From contig JAATFF010000133.1 of NCBI GenBank assembly GCA_015655335.1, positions 1 through 47,731 of the forward strand: a DNA stretch of 47,731 nt, read 5' to 3'. Every line of letters begins with the position of its first letter. The first letter of the stretch is position 1. The translations under genes were made by a program, and so were the position numbers. This document shows, one piece after another, positions 8,772 to 17,150 of the stretch. Origin of the DNA: Lysobacterales bacterium. Lineage in GTDB: Bacteria; Pseudomonadota; Gammaproteobacteria; Xanthomonadales; Rhodanobacteraceae. The notes below the pieces were generated by a model. It was given only the letters and a program-made list of their open reading frames with translations, had not been told where the DNA came from and did no database searches.

Positions 8772-10229
8772 TCAGCTCTTCGCTGAGCTATTGGCAAGAC
8801 GCAGGCGACTGTGCCGAACCCCATAGGCGAAATAAATCGCAAAGCCGATCAGGGTCCAGGCGATCATCAGGGCCCAATTGAACCAGTCCATGGTGCACAG
8901 CAGGGCCAGGCAGCTGAGTACACCGGCGGTGCATGTGAGTCCGGCCCAGGGCACGCGAAACGTGCGCGGCAATTCGGGTGACGTGTAGCGCAGGATCAGC
9001 ACGCCAGCGCATACGGCGACAAACGCGATCAACGTGCCCATCGACGTAAGATTCGTCAGCAGGTCCAGTGGAAACACCGCTGCGAGTACGGCGATGCCGA
9101 CGCCGGTGATGACGGTATTCACATGCGGCGTGCGATGGCGGGGGTGAATGCGATTGAACACCTGCGGCAGCAGGCCATCGCGCGACATGATCATGAAAAT
9201 GCGCGGCTGCGCGATGATCATCACCAGGATCACTGAAGAGAGGCCGATCAGTGCGCCGATTTCCACCCAAGGACGCAACCAGTTGAGTTCGGCATGAGCA
9301 CGAATCGCTGTGACAACGGGTTCATCGGTGCCCAGCAGGTTGTACGGAATAAGGCCCGTCAGAACAGCAGCCATCGCCAGGTAAAGCACGGTGCAGATCA
9401 CTAGCGACACCAGCGTACCGAACGGTAGATCGCGCTGCGGATTTTTGCATTCCTGCGCGGCGGTCGATGTCGCTTCGAATCCGATATATGCGAAGAACAC
9501 CATGGCCGCACCCCGGAAGATGCCATCCCAGCCGTATTTGTGATTACCTTGCGACGGCGGAATGAACGGGTGCCAGTTGGCTGGATTTACATAACGGTAG
9601 CCGGCGACCACCACCAGCACGATCAGGCCCACCTTCAGCATCACCATCAACAAATTGATGCCGGCCGATTCACGGATGCCGACGTAACAAAGCCACGTCA
9701 GCGCCAGCACGATGGCGACGGCGGGCAGGTTGATCAAGTGACCGGTCGCTACCAGCTCGCCGTTGGTATAGGCGAACGGTGCATCGGTAAGTGTTTGCGG
9801 GAGATGTACGCCGACGTTATCAAGCAAGCTGGTGAAATATCCGGTCCAGCTCGCGGCAACGGCGGACGCGGAGATGCCATATTCCAGCACCATGTTCCAG
9901 CCGATGAACCATGCGGTCACTTCACCGAGTGTGGCGTAGGCATACGAATACGAACTGCCGGAAATCGGGATAAGTGTGGCGAATTCGGAATAACACAGCG
10001 CGGTGAATCCGCTGCAGATAGCGGCGAGGATGAAAGAGATCAGCACGGCCGGCCCGGCGTGGTCCGCCGCGGCCTGACCCGTTACCACGAAAATGCCGCT
10101 GCCGATGACTGCGCCAATGCCGAGCGCCGTGATGCCCCACGGGCCCAACGTTCGCCGCAGGCTCGGGCCATGTGAGCTGTCGGCGTCATCGGAAAAATCG
10201 GTTTTGCGGGCGAACAACTGCTTGAGCAT
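8772..10229 (-). CDS. APC-family amino acid permease (cationic amino acid transporter type)
   Basis: Inner-membrane protein of 485 aa with about 12 hydrophobic segments and a polar N-terminal tail. The family signature GIGAVIGSGIFVVTG lies in TM1, with SGSSYSYAYATLGE in TM3 and FFAYIGFEATSTAAQE in TM6, as in YfnA/CAT transporters. The substrate cannot be told from sequence; CAT-type members carry amino acids by proton coupling. It is related to, but clearly different from, the next permease gene on the same strand, and a terminator separates the two. Only a weak hairpin (AGCTC/GAGCT) overlaps its stop codon. Confidence 0.9.
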   Translation of the reverse strand: MLKQLFARKTDFSDDADSSHGPSLRRTLGPWGITALGIGAVIGSGIFVVTGQAAADHAGPAVLISFILAAICSGFTALCYSEFATLIPISGSSYSYAYATLGEVTAWFIGWNMVLEYGISASAVAASWTGYFTSLLDNVGVHLPQTLTDAPFAYTNGELVATGHLINLPAVAIVLALTWLCYVGIRESAGINLLMVMLKVGLIVLVVVAGYRYVNPANWHPFIPPSQGNHKYGWDGIFRGAAMVFFAYIGFEATSTAAQECKNPQRDLPFGTLVSLVICTVLYLAMAAVLTGLIPYNLLGTDEPVVTAIRAHAELNWLRPWVEIGALIGLSSVILVMIIAQPRIFMIMSRDGLLPQVFNRIHPRHRTPHVNTVITGVGIAVLAAVFPLDLLTNLTSMGTLIAFVAVCAGVLILRYTSPELPRTFRVPWAGLTCTAGVLSCLALLCTMDWFNWALMIAWTLIGFAIYFAYGVRHSRLRLANSSAKS

Positions 10230-10248
10230 AAGGGTTCCGGAAATAAAG

Positions 10249-10274
10249 CCGGCACGGTGTTTTCACCGTGCCGG
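10249..10274 (-). terminator. Intrinsic terminator between the two permease genes
   Basis: Perfect 11-bp stem CCGGCACGGTG (10249-10259) with its complement at 10264-10274 and a 4-nt loop. On the minus strand it is followed by CTTTATTT. It lies 32 nt past the stop of the upstream permease gene (10307-11791), so the tandem permeases are separate units. Confidence 0.75.
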
Positions 10275-10306
10275 ACAGGATTCACTCAATGATGCGGCGC
10301 ATGGCC

Positions 10307-11791
10307 TCAGGTGGGTTCGGTGCCATTGGCGAGATGGCTCTTGCGATAACCGTAGAGGTAATAGACCACAAGGCCGACAACACCCCAGGCAAAGAATATT
10401 TCCAGTGTCTTGAGCGGTAGGTTGACGAACAGCAGCAGGCAGCCCAGCACCGCAAGCGGGCAGACGATCCACACCAGCCGCATGCGGAAGGGGCGCTTGC
10501 GATCGGGCTGCGTCACGCGCAGAACCATCACACCGATTGCCACCATCATGAACGCGAACAGCGTGCCCGAGTTCGTAATGTCCGCCAGCTGACCCACTGG
10601 GTAGATCGCGCCGAAGATGGAAACAAAAATACCCGTGATCAGCGTGACCACATGCGGCGTGTGGAAGCGCGGATGAATCTTGGAGAGGAAGTTGGGAAGC
10701 AGGCCGTCACGCGCCATCGTAAAGAAAATACGCGTCTGCCCATACGTCATGGTCAGGATCACAGAAGGCAGCGCAATGCCGGCGGCGAGGCCGAGGAAAG
10801 TGCCGAGCTGGTTATGGTTGAGCATGCGCAGAACATGGGCCAGCGCTTCCTTGCTGCAGACAAGCGCTTCGGAGGCTTTGCATGCCGCCGCCATCTCCGG
10901 CGTGCCAGGCTGCAGAGCCATCCCATTGGCGCCCAAGATCGGCTGTGCGCCGACCGAACCGATCGCACTATAGCTCACCAGTAGGTAATAGACGGTACAG
11001 ACACCGAGCGAGCCAATCAGGCCGATCGGGATGTTGCGGTTGGGATTCTTGGTTTCCTCGGCCGCGGTGGATACCGCATCGAAGCCGACGTAAGCGAAGA
11101 AGATTGAAGCGGCAGCGCCAAGCACGCCAATGCCGCCCATCGGGCTACCCCAGCCGTTGGGTACGAACGGCTTGAAATTCGGATCCTTGACGGCGGGTAG
11201 CGCCACGAAGATAAAGGCGGTAAGCGCCAGCACCTTAACCACCACCAGCACGCTGTTGACCTTCGCCGACTTTGATGTGCCAATCACCAGCAAAAAGGTG
11301 ATGACGGCACCGATCAAGAAGGCCAGCAAGTTGAACGTGCCACCATCCATCGGACCGGTGCGCAGAAATTCCGGTAGGCCAAAGCCCGCATGCGCAAGCA
11401 ACCCGTTGACGTAACCCGACCAGCCTACGCATACCGTGCTGGCCGCGATCGTGTATTCCAGCACCAATGCCCAGCCGACGATCCAGGCCATGCCTTCGCC
11501 GAGCACGCCATACGTATAGGTATAGGCGGAACCGGCCACCGGCACCATCGAAGCGAGTTCGGCGTAAGCCAATGCGGCCAGTCCGCATACCACGGCAGCG
11601 ATGATGAAAGAGATCATCATGCCGGGACCGGCTTTCTGTCCGGCTTCTGCGGTGAGAACGAAAATACCGGTGCCGATAATGGCGCCGATACCCAACATGG
11701 TGAGCTGGAATGCGCCAAGCTGTCGGGTGAGAGCTTTCTTTTCGGCTGTGGCGAGAATCTGGTCGAGTGGCTTGACGCGCTTGAAAAGCAT
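10307..11791 (-). CDS. APC-family amino acid permease
   Basis: Inner-membrane transporter of 494 aa with about 12 membrane segments. TM1 carries GIGAIIGTGIFVLTAEAG and TM6 carries FFAYVGFDAVSTAAEE. An extended loop between TM7 and TM8 (about 290-325) has two Cys. I chose the ATG at 11791 (MLFKRVKPL), preceded by GGGGAG 8-9 nt upstream; an in-frame ATG at 11815 has no ribosome site. CAT-type family; substrate unknown. About 215 nt separate it from the outer-membrane protein gene, room for its own promoter. Confidence 0.9.
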   Translation of the reverse strand: MLFKRVKPLDQILATAEKKALTRQLGAFQLTMLGIGAIIGTGIFVLTAEAGQKAGPGMMISFIIAAVVCGLAALAYAELASMVPVAGSAYTYTYGVLGEGMAWIVGWALVLEYTIAASTVCVGWSGYVNGLLAHAGFGLPEFLRTGPMDGGTFNLLAFLIGAVITFLLVIGTSKSAKVNSVLVVVKVLALTAFIFVALPAVKDPNFKPFVPNGWGSPMGGIGVLGAAASIFFAYVGFDAVSTAAEETKNPNRNIPIGLIGSLGVCTVYYLLVSYSAIGSVGAQPILGANGMALQPGTPEMAAACKASEALVCSKEALAHVLRMLNHNQLGTFLGLAAGIALPSVILTMTYGQTRIFFTMARDGLLPNFLSKIHPRFHTPHVVTLITGIFVSIFGAIYPVGQLADITNSGTLFAFMMVAIGVMVLRVTQPDRKRPFRMRLVWIVCPLAVLGCLLLFVNLPLKTLEIFFAWGVVGLVVYYLYGYRKSHLANGTEPT

Positions 11792-12007
11792 GAATGGGGC
11801 TCCCCGTGAAAACAAATATCACATCGATTAGAAACCGCGACGAATCAGGGCGCGTCGATCCGAGGTGACGCCCAACCATAGCGGAGCGGCTTGGGGCGTA
11901 CAAGCTGCATTGCGGCTAGACAATTGGAATGTCCGGGATGGGCGGACACCGTTTTCTCGACCGTCGGATGGCGCCTGCGTTTTGCGGTGTTGTTGATGGT
12001 GCCTTGC

Positions 12008-12985
12008 TCAGAAAACCATGTTGAAGGCGGTCATCGGCGTGACGAACGCATCGTTGTTGCGCCCTGCAAAACTCAATTGCACACCGCTGATGAGGCCGAA
12101 GCGATCATTGAAGTTGTATTCGATCGCAGGTGCCAAGCTATAGACCGAACGCAATGGGTCGCGGCGTGCGAAAGGCGTCGATGCATCTGCGGCGCCCTGC
12201 ATGCCTTTCAGCTGCGACGCCGATGCGCGGTTGTAGGCCAGGTCCATGGCGAGCACCCAGTGGAGATCGATGCTGTATTCGGCCGAGGTAGAAATGCCGA
12301 GTGAGTTGCCTAGCCGCACATGTCCGTGGAAATCCTGCGATGTGCCGTAGGCACTCATACCGGTTACATCCACTTGATTCGGCGGAAGGCTGTAGGACGC
12401 GACAGCGCGGAAACGCAGCGGCCTGCCGTTGGGCAGCCATACGTACTGCTGGACCATGAGAGAAAACGTATCTACTGAGGCGCCGTCGCCGGCGGCATTG
12501 AGCGGATTTTCGTTCAGCCGGTCATAGGCGCCCGTCGGGAATCGATGCGAATAGTTCACCGATACGGCGGGGTCTTTCTTATCCTCCCCTGGCGACAGCA
12601 GCAGGTACTGGGCTCCGAACGTTGTATCGTTCGCACCCAGACCATCGGTATGCGCGCCTGCTGACATGGCATGCGCCGCACCACCGGTCAGTTGCAATTG
12701 GAAGCGATCGGTGACGCCGTAAAAGATAGGGATCAGGGTTTGCCATTGGCGCGTGCCGGCAGCTTTGGTGTAACGCTGCCCTTGATCGTTATAGGCATCA
12801 TCACTGCTGTAGTAAATCAGATACGGCTCGACGATTAGCATGCCGGCAGGCGCCGTCATGGGATTGGACGTCAGCAGCGGTCCGGTAAAATTTGCCGGTG
12901 AATCCGAGGCCACCGCCTGGCTTCCCAGCAGTGCGGTTGAAAGCAGACAAACGAGAGAGCTGAGTTTGCGGTAGGGGCGTGTCAT
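12008..12985 (-). CDS. Outer-membrane beta-barrel protein, putative (meta-pathway transporter type)
   Basis: 325 aa. There is a clear signal peptide (about 1-26, ending SQAVA). The rest is alternating polar and aromatic strand-like segments with Gly/Asn turns, such as LQLTGGAAHAMSAG, VSVNYSHRFPTGAYD and AEYSIDLHWVLAMDLAYNR. It ends in Phe (NMVF*), the usual outer-membrane assembly signal. It resembles uncharacterised transporter-like barrel proteins of the phenol meta-pathway type, but the substrate is unknown. It may share a region with the permease downstream, though a 216-nt gap suggests separate control. Confidence 0.65.
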   Translation of the reverse strand: MTRPYRKLSSLVCLLSTALLGSQAVASDSPANFTGPLLTSNPMTAPAGMLIVEPYLIYYSSDDAYNDQGQRYTKAAGTRQWQTLIPIFYGVTDRFQLQLTGGAAHAMSAGAHTDGLGANDTTFGAQYLLLSPGEDKKDPAVSVNYSHRFPTGAYDRLNENPLNAAGDGASVDTFSLMVQQYVWLPNGRPLRFRAVASYSLPPNQVDVTGMSAYGTSQDFHGHVRLGNSLGISTSAEYSIDLHWVLAMDLAYNRASASQLKGMQGAADASTPFARRDPLRSVYSLAPAIEYNFNDRFGLISGVQLSFAGRNNDAFVTPMTAFNMVF

Positions 12986-13179
12986 AGGGCGCGTCTTGAT
13001 ATCGTGTAATGAGTTGACTGAGATGGCTCGCGCGGAACACGAGTCGTCATGGCACGATTCAAGCTATTGACTGCGCTGGATATGATCTATCGTTCAATTC
13101 TGAAAAACACTGCGATATCGTTTTTTTGATCGGAATGACTCGCCTTGTAAGTTTTTACTGACTCATCTAGGGGTTGTTT

Positions 13180-13722
13180 GTGAATCTTCGTCAGTCGTTG
13201 TGCCATTACGCGGATCGCCATCCTCACGATTCCCATGTGACTGCATGCTTGGCTTTTTTGGATAAGGCCGTGCGCCCATTTGATCGCGCACACGAGCTAG
13301 GGCATTTCACGGCATCCGCCTGGCTTGTCGACGCGGATGGTAAACACGTATTGCTTACGCACCATCGCAAGTTGAATCGATGGCTGCAGCTGGGTGGTCA
13401 CGCTGACGGTGACAGCGATCTGGCAGCCGTTGCGCTGCGTGAGGCACAAGAAGAATCGGGCTTGGTCGATTTAATCGACGAGCCGGATGTGTTTGATGTA
13501 GACAAGCATTGGATACCTGAGCGCAAGGGCGAGCCCGGGCATTGGCATTACGATGTGCGCTATGTCGTGCGCGCAAGCACGCGCGACGGGCTTGTCGTCA
13601 GCGACGAATCCTTGGACCTGGCGTGGGTATCCATACGAATGCTGGCCGATGCCGACGATACGAATGATTCGTTGCGGCGCATGGCGCGCAAGTGGCTGGA
13701 GCGCGAAACAAGTACCGGCTAG
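13180..13722 (+). CDS. Nudix hydrolase
   Basis: 180 aa with a Nudix box at residues 73-95, [20 protein letters not shown] then SGL. The metal-binding REAQEE core is intact, but the first Glu of the GX5E part is Ser here (Asp next to it). Nudix enzymes hydrolyse nucleoside diphosphates linked to another moiety; I cannot name the substrate. I chose the GTG at 13180 because AGGGG lies 6 nt upstream; a TTG at 13174 is in frame but inside the spacer. Its TAG stop shares the CTAG tetranucleotide with the stop of the facing dioxygenase gene. Confidence 0.85.
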   Translation: MNLRQSLCHYADRHPHDSHVTACLAFLDKAVRPFDRAHELGHFTASAWLVDADGKHVLLTHHRKLNRWLQLGGHADGDSDLAAVALREAQEESGLVDLIDEPDVFDVDKHWIPERKGEPGHWHYDVRYVVRASTRDGLVVSDESLDLAWVSIRMLADADDTNDSLRRMARKWLERETSTG

Positions 13723-14240
13723 CCGTAGCGTGCCGGTGCGGGGTTTACGTGGCCGCAGGCGCTGCACGTACGCGCTGCGCGCGATGCGTAGAAGCGATCG
13801 AATACCGGTGGGAAATCGGTCTCGATGTCGTGCAGTATGAAATACTCTTCATAGAGTTTGTGGTTGCATCGCTCGCAGAACCACAGCAAACCATCTTTTT
13901 CGTGCTCGAGCCGGCGACGTTCGATCACCATACCGATGGAATCAGGCATGCGTTGCGGTGAATGCGGGACACGCGGCGGTAAGTAGAAAATTTCGCCGGC
14001 GCGAATCGGAATATCGCGCGCTACACCATCATCCTGCACCTTCAGCACGATCTCGCCTTCGATCTGGTAAAAAAACTCCGGGCCCTCGTCGTGGTGATAG
14101 TCGGTGCGTGCATTCGGCCCACCAACGATCATGATGATGAAGTCGCCGTCGACAATGCACTTATTGCCCACCGGTGGCTTGAGTAAATGGCGGTGCTCGG
14201 CAATCCATTGCTGAAGGTCGAAGGGCGGCAATAAGGACAT
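13719..14240 (-). CDS. nbaC: 3-hydroxyanthranilate 3,4-dioxygenase
   Basis: Cupin dioxygenase (173 aa) that opens the ring of 3-hydroxyanthranilate to 2-amino-3-carboxymuconate semialdehyde, in tryptophan/kynurenine breakdown or quinolinate synthesis. The Fe site is H49, E55 and H93 ([16 protein letters not shown]). The bacterial rubredoxin-like metal site is complete: C122, C125, C159, C162 (FCERCNH, TCSACGH). I chose the ATG at 14240 because homologues start just before PPFDLQQWI; an in-frame ATG at 14273 adds 11 unconserved residues. No other kynurenine-pathway gene is in the window. Confidence 0.92.
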   Translation of the reverse strand: MSLLPPFDLQQWIAEHRHLLKPPVGNKCIVDGDFIIMIVGGPNARTDYHHDEGPEFFYQIEGEIVLKVQDDGVARDIPIRAGEIFYLPPRVPHSPQRMPDSIGMVIERRRLEHEKDGLLWFCERCNHKLYEEYFILHDIETDFPPVFDRFYASRAARTCSACGHVNPAPARYG

Positions 14241-14302
14241 AGGGACAGTCCGATGGTGGAAGAGCGTCACCATAGCGCCAGCGTGGCTGTAAATGAAGAC
14301 TC

Positions 14303-15055
14303 CTATAGCGACGATGCTGCGCTGGATATCTCGCCCACTGGCAGGAATTGGAAGAATTGCCCGCCAACGAAGCTCTGTGCGTAGTTAATGACCGAGCGGC
14401 GATATTTCTCGGCCGTAAACTCTGCCACCAAGTCCGTACGGCCGATGATCGTGCCGAACAAGCGCTCGAAGCTGAGATTTTGCTCGAGGTCGGAGGCAGT
14501 GTTGGAACGTAGCAGCGGATGTCCTGTGTTATCCCGGCGCTGGGCGAGCAGCCACATGGCAATTTCGACGTTGCGTGCAGCGTTGTAGACGCGTTGCGCG
14601 TCCAATCCGTCGATCAGATAGAGATGGCGCTTGCCACCGTGCGCGGTGACCAACATGTCGCCGATGCCATAGATAAGCATGCCAACGCGGTCGCCTTCAA
14701 ATTTCGGATCGAGTGCGAGTTCCATCGCCTTGGTGTCGCGGACCGTCAGCCCAACTAACGGCGTGTGTGCCTCGATGGCCGTGCGGACGCGGACTTCGGC
14801 TGCTTCGCGACTGGTTGCGCCGCTTTTTTTCCATTCCGATGGGTTGCGTTTGTAGAGCTTGTCCATCAGCAAATACAGCGCAGCGAGATTATCGCGTATC
14901 TCCAAATTGGCCATGCGATTGGGATCGGATTGCACGAGTTGGCCTTTGGTCAGACCTGCCTCGGGCACAACATGGCCGTTTACGGGTGGAGTGGGTTTGC
15001 AACCCGCACAAAAGATGACTAACAGTGAGAGAGGCAGCGATGTGAGCTTCTTCAT
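14303..15055 (-). CDS. Predicted lipoprotein of unknown function
   Basis: 250 aa. The N terminus [20 protein letters not shown] is a lipoprotein signal with the acylated Cys at 19. The Cys at -3 is unusual for a lipobox but tolerated. The remainder is mostly helical, with no catalytic motif I recognise. The start at 15055 gives a short charged n-region; an in-frame ATG at 15082 falls within the upstream terminator hairpin and is unlikely. It may be co-transcribed with the dioxygenase gene 62 nt downstream. Confidence 0.75.
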   Translation of the reverse strand: MKKLTSLPLSLLVIFCAGCKPTPPVNGHVVPEAGLTKGQLVQSDPNRMANLEIRDNLAALYLLMDKLYKRNPSEWKKSGATSREAAEVRVRTAIEAHTPLVGLTVRDTKAMELALDPKFEGDRVGMLIYGIGDMLVTAHGGKRHLYLIDGLDAQRVYNAARNVEIAMWLLAQRRDNTGHPLLRSNTASDLEQNLSFERLFGTIIGRTDLVAEFTAEKYRRSVINYAQSFVGGQFFQFLPVGEISSAASSL

Positions 15056-15080
15056 GCCGAACGTTCCAATCCTTGGACGC

Positions 15081-15104
15081 AAAAAGCGCCGCTCGTGGCG
15101 GCGC
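15081..15104 (-). terminator. Intrinsic terminator downstream of parE
   Basis: Minus strand: GCGCCGC (15104-15098), a 5-nt loop and GCGGCGC (15092-15086), followed by TTTTT. It lies 72 nt after the parE stop and before the lipoprotein start. Confidence 0.8.
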
Positions 15105-15134
15105 GTGCATAAAGTATGTCAGTAGTGATTCTCA

Positions 15135-15165
15135 GCTTTCGCCTTCAATCTATGAAGGCGAAAGC
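15135..15165. repeat. 12-bp perfect inverted repeat after parE
   Basis: GCTTTCGCCTTC (15135-15146) and its exact complement (15154-15165) flank a 7-nt loop. It starts 11 nt past the parE stop on the minus strand. No T-run follows, so it is not a canonical terminator. It may protect the 3' end or help termination at the hairpin 30 nt further on. Confidence 0.75.
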
Positions 15166-15175
15166 CTTTAACCGA

Positions 15176-17065
15176 TTAGACGTCGAGTGTGGCCAGGTCG
15201 CCTTTTTCTTCCAGCCAGCTCTTGCGATCACCGGCACGTTTCTTGGCCAGCAGCATGTCCATCAGTTTCGTGGTGCCATCGCCGTCTTCGACGGTGAGCT
15301 GCACCAGGCGACGCGTGTCGGGATAGATCGTAGATTCGCGCAATTGTGAGGGATTCATTTCACCCAAACCTTTGAAGCGCGTCACCGAGACCTGTCCTTT
15401 GATCTTTTCGCGCTCGATGCGCTGAAGCATCGCCGCCTTTTCGTTTTCGTCCAGGCAATAGAACACTTGCTTGCCCACATCGACGCGAAATAGCGGCGGC
15501 ATGGCCACAAACACATGTCCTTCGCGCACCAGTGAAGGGAAGTGGCGCAAGAACAATGCGCTGAGCAACGTGGCGATGTGCAGGCCGTCGGAATCGGCGT
15601 CTGCGAGGATAACCACCTTGCCGTAGCGCAATCCGCTCAGATCATCCTTGCCTGGATCGCAACCAATGGCGATAGCCAGATTGTGTACTTCTTCCGAAGC
15701 AAGCACTGAAGTGGATTCGACTTCCCATGTGTTGAGGATCTTGCCGCGTAGCGGAAGGATGGCCTGGAAGTCTTTGTCGCGCGCCTGCTTGGCGCTGCCG
15801 CCGGCCGAGTCGCCCTCGACCAGGAATAGTTCGGTGCGCGTGAGATCCGTGGCTGTGCAGTCGGCAAGCTTGCCGGGCAGGGCGGGGCCTTGCGTGATCT
15901 TCTTGCGAATGACTTGCTTGGCAGCTTTCAGTCGGGCGCTGGCGCGTTCGATCGCCAACTGTGCAATGCGCTCGCCAAGATCTACATGCTGATTGAGCCA
16001 GAGGCTGAAGGCATCGTGCACGACGCTTTCCACTAAAGCGGCAGCGTTGCGTGAAGACAGGCGCTCTTTGGTCTGTCCAGCAAATTGCGGGTCTTGCAGT
16101 TTGGCCGACAGCACAAAAGCCAATCGTTCCCAGACATCTTCCGGCGCCAACTTCACGCCGCGCGGAAGTAGATTGCGGATGTCGCAGAATTCGCGAATGG
16201 CATTGGTAAGGCCAGTGCGCAAGCCGTTGACATGCGTGCCGCCTTGCACAGTAGGAATCAGGTTGACATAGCTTTCCTGCACCAGCTCGCCTTCCGGCAA
16301 CCAGGTTAGTGCAACGTCGAGGCCTTCGGTGTCGCGTGCCACGTGATGCACATACAGATCGGCAGGCAGGCACTCGGCGCCGTCGAGTTCGCCGCGCAGG
16401 TAATCGCGCAGGCCGTCTTCGTAGTACCACTCGCTGACTTCGCCGGTGGCTTCGTCGGTGAGCTTGACGTTGAGTCCGGCGCAGAGCACGGCTTTCGCGC
16501 GCAGCAGATGCTTCAGCTTGGGCAGCGAGATTTTCGGTGAATCGAAATACTTCGGATCAGCCCAGAAGCGCACCGTGGTACCGGTTTTCTTCTTAGGTAC
16601 TGTGCCGATCGTCTCCAGCGGGCTGGCGCGGTCGCCGTGGGCGAAGGCCATACGGTATTCGTTGCCATCGCGGCGGATGGTGACTTCCACCTTGGTCGAC
16701 AGCACGTTCACCACCGATACGCCCACGCCATGCAGGCCGCCGGAGAAGCTGTAGTTGTTGCCGGAGAACTTACCGCCGGCGTGCAGGCGAGTAAGGATCA
16801 GTTCCACGCCCGGGATGCCTTCTTCCGGATGGATGTCCACCGGCATGCCGCGGCCATCATCCGTGACTTCCACCGAACCGTCCGTATGAAGGATCACATC
16901 GATCGATTTCGCATGGCCGGCAAGCGCTTCGTCGACCGAGTTGTCGATGACTTCCTGCGCCAGATGGTTCGGGCGCGTGGTATCGGTATACATCCCCGGG
17001 CGGCGCTTGACGGGATCCAGACCGGAGAGGACTTCAATGTCGGCGGCGTTGTAGCGACTGCTCAT
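15176..17065 (-). CDS. parE: DNA topoisomerase IV subunit B
   Basis: ATPase subunit (629 aa) of topoisomerase IV, which unlinks daughter chromosomes with ParC. The GHKL ATPase motifs are EVIDNSVDEALAG, DDGRGMPVDIH and GGLHGVGVSVVNVLS. The Toprim domain has EGDSAGGSAKQARD and the acid pair in ILADADSDGLHI. The C terminus lacks the roughly 170-residue insertion of enteric GyrB, and the length fits ParE. parC is not in the window. Confidence 0.95.
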   Translation of the reverse strand: MSSRYNAADIEVLSGLDPVKRRPGMYTDTTRPNHLAQEVIDNSVDEALAGHAKSIDVILHTDGSVEVTDDGRGMPVDIHPEEGIPGVELILTRLHAGGKFSGNNYSFSGGLHGVGVSVVNVLSTKVEVTIRRDGNEYRMAFAHGDRASPLETIGTVPKKKTGTTVRFWADPKYFDSPKISLPKLKHLLRAKAVLCAGLNVKLTDEATGEVSEWYYEDGLRDYLRGELDGAECLPADLYVHHVARDTEGLDVALTWLPEGELVQESYVNLIPTVQGGTHVNGLRTGLTNAIREFCDIRNLLPRGVKLAPEDVWERLAFVLSAKLQDPQFAGQTKERLSSRNAAALVESVVHDAFSLWLNQHVDLGERIAQLAIERASARLKAAKQVIRKKITQGPALPGKLADCTATDLTRTELFLVEGDSAGGSAKQARDKDFQAILPLRGKILNTWEVESTSVLASEEVHNLAIAIGCDPGKDDLSGLRYGKVVILADADSDGLHIATLLSALFLRHFPSLVREGHVFVAMPPLFRVDVGKQVFYCLDENEKAAMLQRIEREKIKGQVSVTRFKGLGEMNPSQLRESTIYPDTRRLVQLTVEDGDGTTKLMDMLLAKKRAGDRKSWLEEKGDLATLDV

Positions 17066-17150
17066 GCGAAGACGGAGCTTCCGTGAAAGGGTGGCGCGGG
17101 AGGATGGGTTGCGGTTTGGTGGAGGTCAATAGGCCGTCGTCCATCCCGAT

